Shown: piece after piece, positions 5,166 to 12,542 of the stretch
Numbering within the stretch: position 1 is the first letter of the stretch
Layout of the letters: the number at the start of each line of letters is the position of its first letter
Origin: JAJYIV01 sp964616135
GTDB taxonomy: Bacteria > Patescibacteriota > Patescibacteriia > UBA9934 > GWF2-40-263
NCBI GenBank assembly: GCA_964616135.1
Contig: CAZTTQ010000016.1
Location: forward strand, 1 to 23,084
Direction: 5' to 3'
DNA: 23,084 bases
The notes under the pieces: model-generated
Told to the model about the DNA's origin: nothing
What the model saw: only the letters and a program-made list of their open reading frames with translations
Database searches by the model: none
Program-made: the position numbers and the translations under genes

Positions 5166-7388
5166 ATGAAGAGATACGCATCGCCCATCGCGCTTGCCGC
5201 CGTCATTTTGGCCCTAGCCGCCCCCTTCCCGTCGTTCGCCGCAGCACCGGATCTTCTCCTCAGCGAGATTGCCTGGGGCGGCACGTCCAAAAGCCAAGCA
5301 GACGAGTGGATTGAGTTGGAAAACGTCGGCGCGGACCCCGTTGATATCACCGGATGGACGCTTGAGGGCGCCTTGTCCGGCGGGGCGGTCCTCACGCTTC
5401 CCACCACGACGCTCGCGCCGGGCCGGACGTTCTTGGTTGCCAACTATCCAGCCGGACACGGGAGCTCATTGCTTTCCGCGACGCCGGATTTGGTGACGAG
5501 CGCCGTGTCGCTTTCCAATGACGCATTGCACCTCGTCTTGAAACGCCCGAACGGCACGGTTGCCGACGAAGCGGGGACGGGAGGAAAACCGCCCGCGGGG
5601 AAAAGCGGCGCGGCCAGCATGGTCCGCGTCGATCAGACAAACTGGAAGACGCCCGAAACCAGTTCCGGTTACGCCGTAGGCGCCCCGGACTTCGGCACGC
5701 CGGGATCCGCCGACCTTCTCCCCGCCCTTCCCACGCAAGAAGAAGTCTTTCCTGAAACGGAGGAGGTTCCGGTCCCCGAACCTCCCGCCGCTACGGACAT
5801 ATCCCAGGAGGAGATGCCTGTGGCAGCGCCCGTACCGGTCACGACAACCACTCCCGTCGCCATCCACGTGCCGCCCGGTTCCGTCGTCATAAACGAATTC
5901 CTGGCGGACCCCGCGGACGGCGGAGACGAATGGATCGAGTTGTTCAATCCGTTCATCAATACACTTCCGCTGGCCGGATGGAGCATCCGGGACGGCAGCG
6001 GCGCACGGACCGAGCTTCCAGAAGGCTACCTGGGATTCGGCCAGTTCCTGGTCCTTCGAAAACCGGTCGGGAAACTGAACAACGGATCCGACACCATCGA
6101 GTTAGTCGGTCCGGACGGCGCCGTGGTCGACACGGTGTCCTACGGAACCGGCGACGTGCCAAAATCCAAGAAGGGATTTTCGCTCGGGCGCACCGCAGAC
6201 GGAACATGGGCACAGACCGACCATCCGACGACTGGGGAGATGAATTCTTTCCCGCTGCCGGTCGTTCCTCTCACAGATACGACACCTGTCACTGCTGCCA
6301 TTGCATCCGAAGTTCCCGTACCAGAACCAATGCCCACGATCGGTACGTTCCTCTTGTCCGAACTGTATCCGAACACCGGCGGAAATGATTTGGTAGAAGA
6401 ATTCATCGAAGTGAAGAATGAGGGAACCGAACCCGCCGACTTCCGCGGGTGGAAAATCAATGACCAGAGCAAGGCGACGTACGCGCAAACAGCCGAAACG
6501 GTCGTCGCGCCGGGAAATTTTCTCACGCTTCCCCGCTCGCTGACCAAGATCGCGCTAAATAACGGCGGGGATACCGTCCATCTGATCGCGCCGGACGCAA
6601 CCGAACGTGACGCGGCCGCCTATGACAAGGCGCTGCGGGGAAAAACATACGCACGGCAGACGGACGGCGCCTGGGCTTGGACCGCGCCGACGCCGGACGA
6701 AGAGAATGCGGTGCCGGAACCGGCCGTGCCCGCTGAAGAAACGACTGTCAAAATAAAAAAGGCCTCGGCGCCGAGCGCGATTTACGTCTCCGTCGGCGAA
6801 AGCCGGGATCAAGCGGACGGAACGCGCGTCGCGGTCTCCGGCACGGTCAGTCTCGTGCTCGGAAAACGCGCCTACCTTCGCGACCGAACGGATGGCATTC
6901 GTCTGGACGCCTCCAAACCGTTCACGCTCGTCCCCGGCGACCGCGTGTCACTCACGGGAACGGTCGGGAGTGTGTCCGGCGAACGGCGCATTAAGCTGCT
7001 TGCAAAGGACACGGTCCGGGTCACCGGCCACGAGGAGCCTCTCTCGGCCGTGGAAATGGAAGCCGCGCAGCTCGGCGAAGCGGACGTAGGGCGGCCGCTG
7101 ACGATTCGCGCGTTCCTTGTTTCCAAAAACGGCCAAAACATCCGCGCGGAAACGGACGAAGGCATCGTCACCGCCAAACTCGCTCCCGGGACAAAACTCA
7201 CCGGCGTGAGAACCGGCGCCAAGCTCCGTATCTCCGGTTTCTTCTTCCAAAAAGACGGCGAACCGAACCTTCTCGAGGCACGTGCCGAGGCCGTTCCTTC
7301 GCCCGTAGCCGTCTCCGAACAGGCTCCGGTGCCAAAACCAGCCGGAGGCCTGCTGTCATTCCTTACGCGGCTGTTCCGCCGCACCTGA
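5166..7388 (+). CDS. secreted protein with three lamin-tail domains
   Basis: A 740-aa exported protein. Residues 1-26 form a Sec signal peptide ending near FAAAP. Three lamin-tail (LTD) domains follow, each with the LLSEI/VINEF start and the EWIELxN...GW signature: about 27-130 (DEWIELENVG, ITGWTL), 225-330 (DEWIELFNPF, LAGWSI) and 385-480 (EEFIEVKNEG, FRGWKI). Pro/Glu/Thr-rich linkers separate them. The C-terminal region (about 540-710) looks like two OB-like beta domains (VAVSGTVSLVLGKRAYLRD; LTIRAFLVSKNG). The end (LLSFLTRLFRRT) is a short hydrophobic segment with a basic tail, perhaps a weak anchor. In bacteria LTDs are found in surface proteins and secreted nucleases; no nuclease domain is present here. 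GGAGG lies 1 nt before the ATG, too close for normal use, and TAACTT lies 10 nt upstream. Confidence 0.88.
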   Translation: MKRYASPIALAAVILALAAPFPSFAAAPDLLLSEIAWGGTSKSQADEWIELENVGADPVDITGWTLEGALSGGAVLTLPTTTLAPGRTFLVANYPAGHGSSLLSATPDLVTSAVSLSNDALHLVLKRPNGTVADEAGTGGKPPAGKSGAASMVRVDQTNWKTPETSSGYAVGAPDFGTPGSADLLPALPTQEEVFPETEEVPVPEPPAATDISQEEMPVAAPVPVTTTTPVAIHVPPGSVVINEFLADPADGGDEWIELFNPFINTLPLAGWSIRDGSGARTELPEGYLGFGQFLVLRKPVGKLNNGSDTIELVGPDGAVVDTVSYGTGDVPKSKKGFSLGRTADGTWAQTDHPTTGEMNSFPLPVVPLTDTTPVTAAIASEVPVPEPMPTIGTFLLSELYPNTGGNDLVEEFIEVKNEGTEPADFRGWKINDQSKATYAQTAETVVAPGNFLTLPRSLTKIALNNGGDTVHLIAPDATERDAAAYDKALRGKTYARQTDGAWAWTAPTPDEENAVPEPAVPAEETTVKIKKASAPSAIYVSVGESRDQADGTRVAVSGTVSLVLGKRAYLRDRTDGIRLDASKPFTLVPGDRVSLTGTVGSVSGERRIKLLAKDTVRVTGHEEPLSAVEMEAAQLGEADVGRPLTIRAFLVSKNGQNIRAETDEGIVTAKLAPGTKLTGVRTGAKLRISGFFFQKDGEPNLLEARAEAVPSPVAVSEQAPVPKPAGGLLSFLTRLFRRT

Positions 7389-7389
7389 T

Positions 7390-7566
7390 ATGTCCACCGT
7401 CACCGTCTCTATGCGGTACTTCCAAGACGAGATCGAGCGAAAGGCATACGCCTACGGGGTTTCTTCCGTCGTCGCCTTCTTGCTCGGCGAACACGCGGCC
7501 AACGTCCTGCGTGACATCGCGCGCGAACAAGCCGCCGCCAAAACGCGTCCTACCGTCGCCGCCTAA
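7390..7566 (+). CDS. small hypothetical protein (58 aa)
   Basis: A short gene one base after the stop of the lamin-tail gene (TGA-T-ATG), the spacing also used at 17743/17745. The product begins MSTVTVSMRYFQ and ends AKTRPTVAA. It has a mildly hydrophobic helix in the middle (YGVSSVVAFLLGEHAANVL) and charged flanks, and no recognised family. The GC-rich third codon positions and tight coupling to its neighbours support a real gene. Translation probably depends on coupling, since no Shine-Dalgarno site is present. Confidence 0.5.
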   Translation: MSTVTVSMRYFQDEIERKAYAYGVSSVVAFLLGEHAANVLRDIAREQAAAKTRPTVAA

Positions 7567-7583
7567 CCATTCTTTCTTTCTCT

Positions 7584-7820
7584 ATGTCCGAACAAACGAC
7601 CGCCAACCGCTGGTATTCCCTGCTCGCCACCGAAGCGAATTCCCTCGGCGAAGAACTGGGCCTGGACGACATGGGCACGCAGAAGCTGCGCGACTTCCTG
7701 TTTGCCAAGGCGAAGGAACAGTACAAAGCCGGCAACCGCTCCGGCATCCGCTGGGCCCGTATGAATCCGACCGCGCCTTCCACGGCCCCGCAGCCCGTTG
7801 CTGAAGCCGCTACCGCCTAA
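7584..7820 (+). CDS. small hypothetical protein (78 aa)
   Basis: The product is 78 aa, soluble, helical in its first 55 residues and Ala/Pro-rich in its tail. The segment KAKEQYKAGNRSGIRWAR (about residues 42-59) resembles short proteins of unknown role that I associate with CPR genomes, but I cannot name a family. It follows the 58-aa gene by 17 nt, with a pyrimidine-rich gap and no Shine-Dalgarno site, and is followed by a strong hairpin. It is likely the last gene of the operon that starts at 5166. Confidence 0.6.
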   Translation: MSEQTTANRWYSLLATEANSLGEELGLDDMGTQKLRDFLFAKAKEQYKAGNRSGIRWARMNPTAPSTAPQPVAEAATA

Positions 7821-7831
7821 GTTCTATACGA

Positions 7832-7863
7832 AACACCTCCCGTTCCTACGAGCGGGAGGTGTT
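7832..7863 (+). terminator. hairpin terminator after the small-gene operon
   Basis: An 11-pair stem, AACACCTCCCG (7832-7842) with CGGGAGGTGTT (7853-7863), and a 10-nt loop. No T-run follows on the plus strand beyond TTGT, so termination efficiency is uncertain. Confidence 0.6.
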
Positions 7864-7864
7864 G

Positions 7865-7873
7865 TGATATCAT
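7865..7873 (+). promoter_or_regulatory. extended -10 promoter of the coiled-coil gene (leaderless-type)
   Basis: TG-A-TATCAT, followed by 9 nt and the ATG at 7883. The surrounding GTGATAT.ATCGAA also occurs before the membrane protein gene at 12543. Confidence 0.55.
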
Positions 7874-7882
7874 CGAATCAGT

Positions 7883-8161
7883 ATGAAGAAACGAACGACG
7901 ACCCGAGAACTTATTGAACGCATCGATCAGCGTATTGATGACCTGGCCCGCGCGACCCAGGTTGGTTTTCAAGATATCGAATCCAGACTTACCTACCGCA
8001 TCGGCGAAATCGACACGCGACTCACTGGCCGTATCGACACCCTTACGACCTCCGTCGACGGATTCGTCCGCCTGCACCAAACCCTGGATACGGAACTCGT
8101 CGCCGTTCGCGGCAAATACGACCGTCTGGAAGAACGGGTGGAAAAGCTGGAAGCCCGTTAA
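7883..8161 (+). CDS. small coiled-coil protein
   Basis: A 92-aa protein that is almost wholly a predicted coiled coil. Heptad-like repeats run through ELIERIDQRIDDLARATQ, RIGEIDTRLTGRIDTLTTSV and the C-terminal RLEERVEKLEAR. There is no membrane segment or signal peptide. Short proteins of this type are common in CPR genomes, and their role is unknown. An extended -10 (TGATATCAT) lies 9 nt before the ATG and there is no Shine-Dalgarno site, which points to its own leaderless transcript. A terminator directly follows the stop. Confidence 0.75.
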   Translation: MKKRTTTRELIERIDQRIDDLARATQVGFQDIESRLTYRIGEIDTRLTGRIDTLTTSVDGFVRLHQTLDTELVAVRGKYDRLEERVEKLEAR

Positions 8162-8162
8162 A

Positions 8163-8195
8163 CAAAAATCCCCCTCGTGAGAGGGGGATTTGTTT
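8163..8195 (+). terminator. terminator, bidirectional between convergent genes
   Basis: The stem AATCCCCCTC (8167-8176) pairs with GAGGGGGATT (8181-8190) around loop GTGA. There are A-rich and T-rich flanks on either side. Confidence 0.8.
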
Positions 8196-8241
8196 CCGCA
8201 CTGGCAGCAGATAGGGTCTTTGCTTTTTTGAACTTCACGCC

Positions 8242-9816
8242 CTACCTGAAGATACCCCCGAAGATAGCGGATGTTTTTTTAGCAGTCACCGGCGAGCCCC
8301 GAAGCGTCTGGGGGAAAAAGGCGGCCGACGCAACTTTTGAAACCGTCCAGAGGTAGAGCAAGCCGCTCAGGAAGACGGGGAGGAAATTAAATATGTTCCA
8401 ATGCACCATATACCAGACGGACGCCCCAACCCACAAAAGAGCCACCGGGAATGAAAAGCAGGCCAAAACCAATTTAAAAACATTAAATTGGATAGATTTA
8501 TTACTTGTCGATCCTGTCGGGTGCCATTCAGAAACCCCCTGTCGCAGAGAGTCGACCAATGCGAACAAATGAGCCCATCCATACGCCATCTTTACCGCAA
8601 GAGCCTCACCTCCATAGCGAGCAGTATGCCAGGATGGGAAGATCAGGTGCGTATAAAGTAATGCGGGAATAAGCATCAGATAATTTGAAAGAAGCGCCTG
8701 TTCCGGAACGATGAAGAGGAGGGCGATCGGGACCAACGGAGCCACGACGCTAAAAATCGCCGTATGGATGTAGTAGAAAAAACCTGAGAAAAAACAGAGT
8801 CTCGCCAGGAAGGTTAAGTTCGCGCTCCAAAATTTATTTGATCCGAGAAGGCTCATTGACCCACTGCACCAGCGGTATTGCTGGCGGAAGAACGAACTCA
8901 ACTCATTTGGGCATACACCTTTTGCAAGCACGATGGGAACATACATCAATTCCCATCCAAGGTTCTTCAAATCAAAACCCGTATGGACATCTTCAGAATG
9001 CTCGATCAGCGTAGTACCGCCATTGTCCGCAAGGGCCGCGCGTCGATAGATGGCGTTGCTCCCCACGCAGATAGCCCCTCCGCATAACTGCCTATTCTGC
9101 TGGACGGAGCGGTAAAAATATTCTTGTACGGCGCCGGCACCCCGTTCGAGCCAATTCTGGCTCTTACACACGTCGAAATACTGGGGAGACTGCACAATGC
9201 CCAGCTTAGAATGCCGATCAAAGTACGGAAGCAGCTCATCAAGAAAATCCGGCCTCGGTCGAAAATCCGCGTCAAAAATAGCAATGAATTCGCTCTTGGA
9301 ATTTTTGAAACCGTGACGGAGGTTGCCCGATTTTTTAAAGTGCCCCTGGTCTTCCCGGACGAGGTAATTGAATCCGTACTTTTCCGCCATTTCCTTTAAT
9401 CTTGGATCATTACTATCATCCAAGTTGTAAACGGCCACGCTTCCCCGATAAGTTTCCCTCAATCGTTTCACCCCATCCCAAGTGTTTTTAATGACATCGA
9501 GCTCTTCTCCGCATGTGGGGAGGAAAATGTCAACGGAATGCCGAGCATTCGGCTTCCACGTTCTAACTAAATCCGCATGAGGTGCGTGATCGAATCTCCG
9601 ACCAAATCCTTGGGTGACGAGGGAGATCGCGTAATACAAAGTCGTAAAAGCGAGAAAGGGGTAAAAGAAGGCGAGGACCGGATCGGTACCAAAAAACCGA
9701 TACGAGCTTACAAACACCCCAATGAAACTGATGACCGAAAAAACAGTGAGAAATCCCTGGCGATGATTTGTGTATATCAGTTTTTCCGAGTCATCTGGAT
9801 GATTGGGGATATGCAT
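8242..9816 (-). CDS. membrane family 2 glycosyltransferase (cellulose synthase-like)
   Basis: A 524-aa integral-membrane GT2 enzyme, built like the catalytic core of BcsA. Two N-terminal membrane helices (about 21-68) precede a cytoplasmic GT-A domain with DDS (133-135), FDADFRP (181-187), the base-bearing SEDVHTG (274-280) and QQYRW (312-316). Four or more C-terminal membrane helices follow. The QxxRW motif is typical of processive or polymer-forming enzymes, so it probably extends or exports a surface polysaccharide. Sugar and linkage are unknown. No PilZ domain is seen. The start at 9816 (MHIPNHPD) is preferred; the upstream in-frame extension runs through tRNA-Gly. Its GC content is far lower than its neighbours', with stretches near 35%, which suggests acquisition by transfer. 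Confidence 0.92.
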   Translation of the reverse strand: MHIPNHPDDSEKLIYTNHRQGFLTVFSVISFIGVFVSSYRFFGTDPVLAFFYPFLAFTTLYYAISLVTQGFGRRFDHAPHADLVRTWKPNARHSVDIFLPTCGEELDVIKNTWDGVKRLRETYRGSVAVYNLDDSNDPRLKEMAEKYGFNYLVREDQGHFKKSGNLRHGFKNSKSEFIAIFDADFRPRPDFLDELLPYFDRHSKLGIVQSPQYFDVCKSQNWLERGAGAVQEYFYRSVQQNRQLCGGAICVGSNAIYRRAALADNGGTTLIEHSEDVHTGFDLKNLGWELMYVPIVLAKGVCPNELSSFFRQQYRWCSGSMSLLGSNKFWSANLTFLARLCFFSGFFYYIHTAIFSVVAPLVPIALLFIVPEQALLSNYLMLIPALLYTHLIFPSWHTARYGGEALAVKMAYGWAHLFALVDSLRQGVSEWHPTGSTSNKSIQFNVFKLVLACFSFPVALLWVGASVWYMVHWNIFNFLPVFLSGLLYLWTVSKVASAAFFPQTLRGSPVTAKKTSAIFGGIFR

Positions 9817-9942
9817 ATTGCAGCCAAAAATTATTTTGGAATTGTAGGCAACACTAACACATTGGAGACTTCCCGCAATCTGAAGGTCGGAAGAGGTGTA
9901 AACGGTGGCACAGATCATGCCCAAGAAACGTGAAGGCACAAC

Positions 9943-9972
9943 AAAAAACTCCAACCGGAGTTGGAGTTTTTT
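9943..9972 (-). terminator. terminator of tRNA-Gly
   Basis: A perfect 13-pair stem, AAAAAACTCCAAC (9943-9955) with GTTGGAGTTTTTT (9960-9972), and loop CGGA. It ends in a T-run on both strands and abuts the tRNA CCA. Confidence 0.88.
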
Positions 9973-10046
9973 GGAGCGGGAAACGGGGATCGAACCCGCG
10001 ACCTTCTCGTTGGCAACGAGACGCTCTACCACTGAGCTATTCCCGC
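9972..10046 (-). tRNA. tRNA-Gly (anticodon GCC)
   Basis: The minus strand reads GCGGGAA (5' acceptor arm), a standard D arm, the anticodon loop TTGCCAA with anticodon GCC (complement of 10012-10014), a T loop GGTTCGATCCC, TTCCCGC and an encoded CCA. All four stems pair. Confidence 0.97.
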
Positions 10047-10066
10047 AAACGGATTTGCGTGGGCGC

Positions 10067-10095
10067 AGTATAGCACCGGGCCCGCGGGCTGGCAA
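10067..10095 (-). promoter_or_regulatory. promoter of tRNA-Gly
   Basis: The minus strand reads TTGCCA (10090-10095), a 17-nt spacer and TATACT (10067-10072), with an extended TGC before the -10. The tRNA starts 20 nt downstream. Confidence 0.75.
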
Positions 10096-10109
10096 GGGGG
10101 CCGTGGGAC

Positions 10110-10134
10110 AAAAAAGACGGTCCAAGGGACCGCC
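10110..10134 (-). terminator. terminator of the 140-aa gene
   Basis: On the minus strand, a hairpin of GGTCC and GGACC (10119-10123 with 10127-10131, extended by flanking G-C pairs) is followed by a T-run (complement of A's at 10110-10115). Confidence 0.65.
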
Positions 10135-10146
10135 TACGCGCGCGGG

Positions 10147-10569
10147 TCAGTCGTGACCCGTCCAGCAGCACATCCCGTCCGGAATGCGCATGGGCTCGAA
10201 GAGTGCGGAAACGGGGACGGGGACGCCCGAGGGCCGAGCAGTCCGTACGCGGGTCCCGCATGCCGACATGTACGCCCACTCCTGTTCCGTCGGTCGCCAT
10301 TCGTCCGGCTCCACGAGCACCAGGTTCGGAAGCGGCGCGAGAGCCTGCAGGATCCCATGGAAGGCCATCCAATCCATCCCGAACACCCGACGGCCAAGGA
10401 ACACGACCGGAAACGGTTCGCCCTCTGCCGCGGCAGCGCGGTAACGAGCGACTACTTCTTCATGGGGACCATCCAAGACGAGGACCGGGCGTCCGGATCT
10501 CCTCCCGTTTTTCACGATATGACCACTCAAGATCGGGTCCGACAGGCAAACCAACGCTTCGGACGGCAT
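10147..10569 (-). CDS. hypothetical protein (140 aa)
   Basis: A soluble protein with no recognised family. The pattern of short hydrophobic strands (RPVLVLD, FPVVFLG, NLVLVEPDEW) alternating with helices, and a FGMDW segment after the second strand, resembles a receiver-like alpha/beta sandwich. The acidic pocket and phospho-acceptor Asp are not clear, so I make no functional call. The start at 10569 is chosen because GAGGAGGAAGG lies just upstream (AGGAGG, 8 nt before the ATG). The longer in-frame start at 10596 would place that site inside the coding region. A terminator follows the gene. It is transcribed away from tRNA-Leu(UAA). Confidence 0.65.
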   Translation of the reverse strand: MPSEALVCLSDPILSGHIVKNGRRSGRPVLVLDGPHEEVVARYRAAAAEGEPFPVVFLGRRVFGMDWMAFHGILQALAPLPNLVLVEPDEWRPTEQEWAYMSACGTRVRTARPSGVPVPVSALFEPMRIPDGMCCWTGHD

Positions 10570-10630
10570 ATGTCCTTCCTCCTCTTTGCGGAACATAGAA
10601 GGAAATTATGGCTTCTGTCAAGGTATTGGG

Positions 10631-10659
10631 TTGAAAAAAAGGGGGAGCCGAGATAGGAT
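10631..10659 (+). promoter_or_regulatory. promoter of tRNA-Leu(UAA)
   Basis: TTGAAA (10631-10636), a 17-nt spacer and TAGGAT (10654-10659). The tRNA begins 9 nt after the -10, the same layout as at tRNA-Leu(UAG). Confidence 0.7.
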
Positions 10660-10668
10660 CTGCCGCAC

Positions 10669-10755
10669 GGGCGAGTGGCGGAATTGGTATACGCAGGGGA
10701 CTTAAAATCCCCGGGCCGCAAGGCCGAGCGGGTTCGAATCCCGCCTTGCCCACCA
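10669..10755 (+). tRNA. tRNA-Leu (anticodon UAA)
   Basis: A class II tRNA with an encoded CCA. The acceptor GGGCGAG pairs with CTTGCCC through one G-T pair. The anticodon stem GGGGA/TCCCC encloses CTTAAAA with anticodon TAA (10703-10705). A variable arm (GGGCCGCAAGGCC) and a T loop GGTTCGAATCC are present. Confidence 0.97.
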
Positions 10756-10765
10756 CGTCGCATTG

Positions 10766-10788
10766 ACAGCCGTATCCGCGGCTGTTTT
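10766..10788 (+). terminator. terminator of tRNA-Leu(UAA)
   Basis: The stem ACAGCCG (10766-10772) pairs with CGGCTGT (10779-10785), with a six-base loop and a TTTT tail. Confidence 0.65.
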
Positions 10789-10834
10789 GCGTTGGTGTAT
10801 ACTGCCGGCGGTTCCTTTCCCACGGAGGTCTCCC

Positions 10835-11449
10835 ATGGCCGGAAGCATTACCTTGATCGACGGCCCCATGTTCGCGGGCAAAAGCGAGCGGCTGATCCAC
10901 CACCTCCGTCGAGCGGAAATCGCCCTTGAACGCCGGGGGATTCCCGCCGACCAGCGTTGCGTCGCGTTCCGTCCGACACGTGATACGCGCCAGTCATGCG
11001 TCCAGTCGCGCGCAGGCGGCGCCTTCGACGCGCTGTGTGTCGAAGGCGCATCCGAAATCCCCGCGCTCGCGGCGGAATTCGACACGGTCGGCATCGACGA
11101 GGCACAGTTCTTCTACAGAGATCCCGACAAGGACGGGGTCACGGATCCCATCGAACGGCAGCGGCGCGCGAACGAATTGCGCAATGCCGTCTTCCAGATG
11201 GCACAGCGTGGACAGCACGTGCTGGTCGCGGCCTTGTCCGCCGACTTCAGTGCGCGTCCGTTCCCCTCAGTCGTGCCCTTGTACGCCATCGCCACCAACC
11301 TGCACCGCGTCTACGCGGTCTGCATGAAGTGCGGCGTAGACGGTGCGAGCTTCTCGCAGCGGCTAGTCCCCTCCAAGGAGACGTTCGTCGTGGGAGACCG
11401 CGAATACGAGGCGCGCTGCCTCGGCTGCTACGAGCCCCCTTCTTCCTGA
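10835..11449 (+). CDS. tdk: thymidine kinase (type II)
   Basis: A 204-aa type II thymidine kinase that phosphorylates thymidine with ATP in pyrimidine salvage, in the cytoplasm. The Walker A motif is GPMFAGKS (residues 10-17), the catalytic Glu89 lies in GIDEAQFF, and LSADFSARPF (134-143) is the family's L.xDF.g..F segment. Zinc ligands are the pairs C163/C166 and C195/C198. Between the DEAQFF strand and the next helix there is an extra stretch of about 16 residues, including DPDKDGVTD, a DxDxDG-type calcium-binding sequence not normal in this enzyme. GGAGG lies 6 nt before the ATG, so this gene has a true leader. A TATACT at 10798-10803 is a likely -10. A terminator follows the stop. Confidence 0.93.
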   Translation: MAGSITLIDGPMFAGKSERLIHHLRRAEIALERRGIPADQRCVAFRPTRDTRQSCVQSRAGGAFDALCVEGASEIPALAAEFDTVGIDEAQFFYRDPDKDGVTDPIERQRRANELRNAVFQMAQRGQHVLVAALSADFSARPFPSVVPLYAIATNLHRVYAVCMKCGVDGASFSQRLVPSKETFVVGDREYEARCLGCYEPPSS

Positions 11450-11473
11450 CCCCCTTCCGGGGTCTGTTTTTTT
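11448..11473 (+). terminator. terminator after thymidine kinase
   Basis: The stem GACCCC (11448-11453) pairs with GGGGTC (11459-11464), with a five-base loop and a T-run. Its first two bases overlap the stop codon. Confidence 0.78.
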
Positions 11474-11477
11474 CGCC

Positions 11478-11483
11478 TATGCT
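11478..11483 (+). promoter_or_regulatory. -10 element of ruvB (leaderless-type)
   Basis: TATGCT is followed by 8 nt and the ruvB ATG, with no Shine-Dalgarno site between. Confidence 0.45.
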
Positions 11484-11491
11484 GCCCCCAT

Positions 11492-12526
11492 ATGATCGAG
11501 CGCGACGACCTCACCACCGATTTCGAACGCCTGGCGGAAGAAGACGCCGGACCGGAAGAACGCGCGTTTGAGGTTGGATTGCGCCCGCAAACCATGGCGG
11601 ACTTTGTCGGGCAGGCCAGTTTGAAAGACAACCTGCACGTGCTGATTGAAGCGGCCAAGGGCCGCGGCGAACCACTGGAACACGTGCTGCTCTACGGCAA
11701 TCCCGGCTTGGGCAAGACCACCTTGGCCCATATTTTGGCAAATGAAATGGGCGCGAAGCTAAAAATCACCAGCGGCCCCGCGTTGGAACGCACGGGAGAC
11801 TTGGCAGCCGTGCTTTCGAACCTCGGAAAAGGCGACGTGCTGTTCATCGACGAAATCCACCGGATGAACAAGACCATTGAAGAAGTCATGTACCCCGCCA
11901 TGGAGGACTACGCGTTGGACTTGGTGGTGGGCAAAGGCCCGACGGCACGCACGCTGCGCCTGAATTTGGAGAAATTCACCATCATTGGCGCCACCACGCG
12001 CCTTTCGTTGCTCTCTTCCCCGCTGCGTGACCGCTTTGGGGCAATTTACCACCTGAATTTTTACGAGGAAAGCGACATCGAGCGGATTTTGTCCCGCAGC
12101 GCGGGCCTGTTGAACGTGCCGGCGGACCAAGAGGCCATCCGCTTGCTCTCCACACGCGCGCGCCGCACGCCGCGCATCGCCAACCGCCTTCTGAAGCGCG
12201 TCCGCGACTACGCGCAGGTCAAGGCAAACGGCCACATTACGTCGGACGTGGCCGAACAAGCGTTATCCATGATGGACGTGGACACCCAGGGCTTGGACCA
12301 AATCGACCGTCTCATTCTTCGGACATTGATTGAGAAGTTCAACGGCGGGCCCGTAGGATTGACCACGCTCGCCGCGGCGACCCAAGAGGAAGTGGCGACC
12401 CTGGAAGACGTCTACGAGCCCTTCCTTCTCCAATTGGGCATGCTGCAGCGCACGCCGCGCGGCCGCGTGGCCACGTCGAACGCCTACCGACACCTAGGTC
12501 TGACGCCGCCGCCATCCGTTTCGTGA
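11492..12526 (+). CDS. ruvB: Holliday junction branch migration helicase RuvB
   Basis: A 344-aa AAA+ ATPase. With RuvA it drives branch migration of Holliday junctions as a hexameric ring in recombination and repair. Walker A is GNPGLGKT (69-76), Walker B DVLFIDEIHR (115-124), sensor 1 GATTR (166-170), and the arginine finger lies in LRDRFG (178-183, probably Arg179). The C-terminal winged-helix domain carries GPVGLTTLAAA and EDVYEPFLLQLGMLQRTPRGR. Length and all motifs are normal. ruvA and ruvC are not adjacent, unlike the common ruvAB or ruvCAB order. The stop codon TGA forms part of the extended -10 of the next gene. It has a -10-like hexamer 8 nt before the ATG and no Shine-Dalgarno site. 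Confidence 0.98.
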   Translation: MIERDDLTTDFERLAEEDAGPEERAFEVGLRPQTMADFVGQASLKDNLHVLIEAAKGRGEPLEHVLLYGNPGLGKTTLAHILANEMGAKLKITSGPALERTGDLAAVLSNLGKGDVLFIDEIHRMNKTIEEVMYPAMEDYALDLVVGKGPTARTLRLNLEKFTIIGATTRLSLLSSPLRDRFGAIYHLNFYEESDIERILSRSAGLLNVPADQEAIRLLSTRARRTPRIANRLLKRVRDYAQVKANGHITSDVAEQALSMMDVDTQGLDQIDRLILRTLIEKFNGGPVGLTTLAAATQEEVATLEDVYEPFLLQLGMLQRTPRGRVATSNAYRHLGLTPPPSVS

Positions 12527-12532
12527 TATAAT
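12524..12532 (+). promoter_or_regulatory. extended -10 promoter (TGA-TATAAT) inside the ruvB end
   Basis: A consensus TATAAT (12527-12532) with an extended TG supplied by the ruvB stop codon. The next ATG is 10 nt downstream. Confidence 0.55.
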
Positions 12533-12542
12533 CGAAGGCGAT

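Noticed and set aside
9817..10125. N-terminal extension of the glycosyltransferase
   Set aside because: It runs through the sense strand of tRNA-Gly (SSVVERLVANEKVAGSIPV), so the start at 9816 is preferred.
10764..10803. TTGACA and TATACT before the thymidine kinase as one promoter
   Set aside because: The spacing is about 28 nt, too long for one promoter, and the first box lies in the tRNA-Leu terminator stem. The TATACT may still act as a -10 alone.
10460..10903. open frames antisense to tRNA-Leu(UAA)
   Set aside because: The product (GGIRTRSALRPGDFKSPAYTN) is a typical mistranslation across a tRNA.
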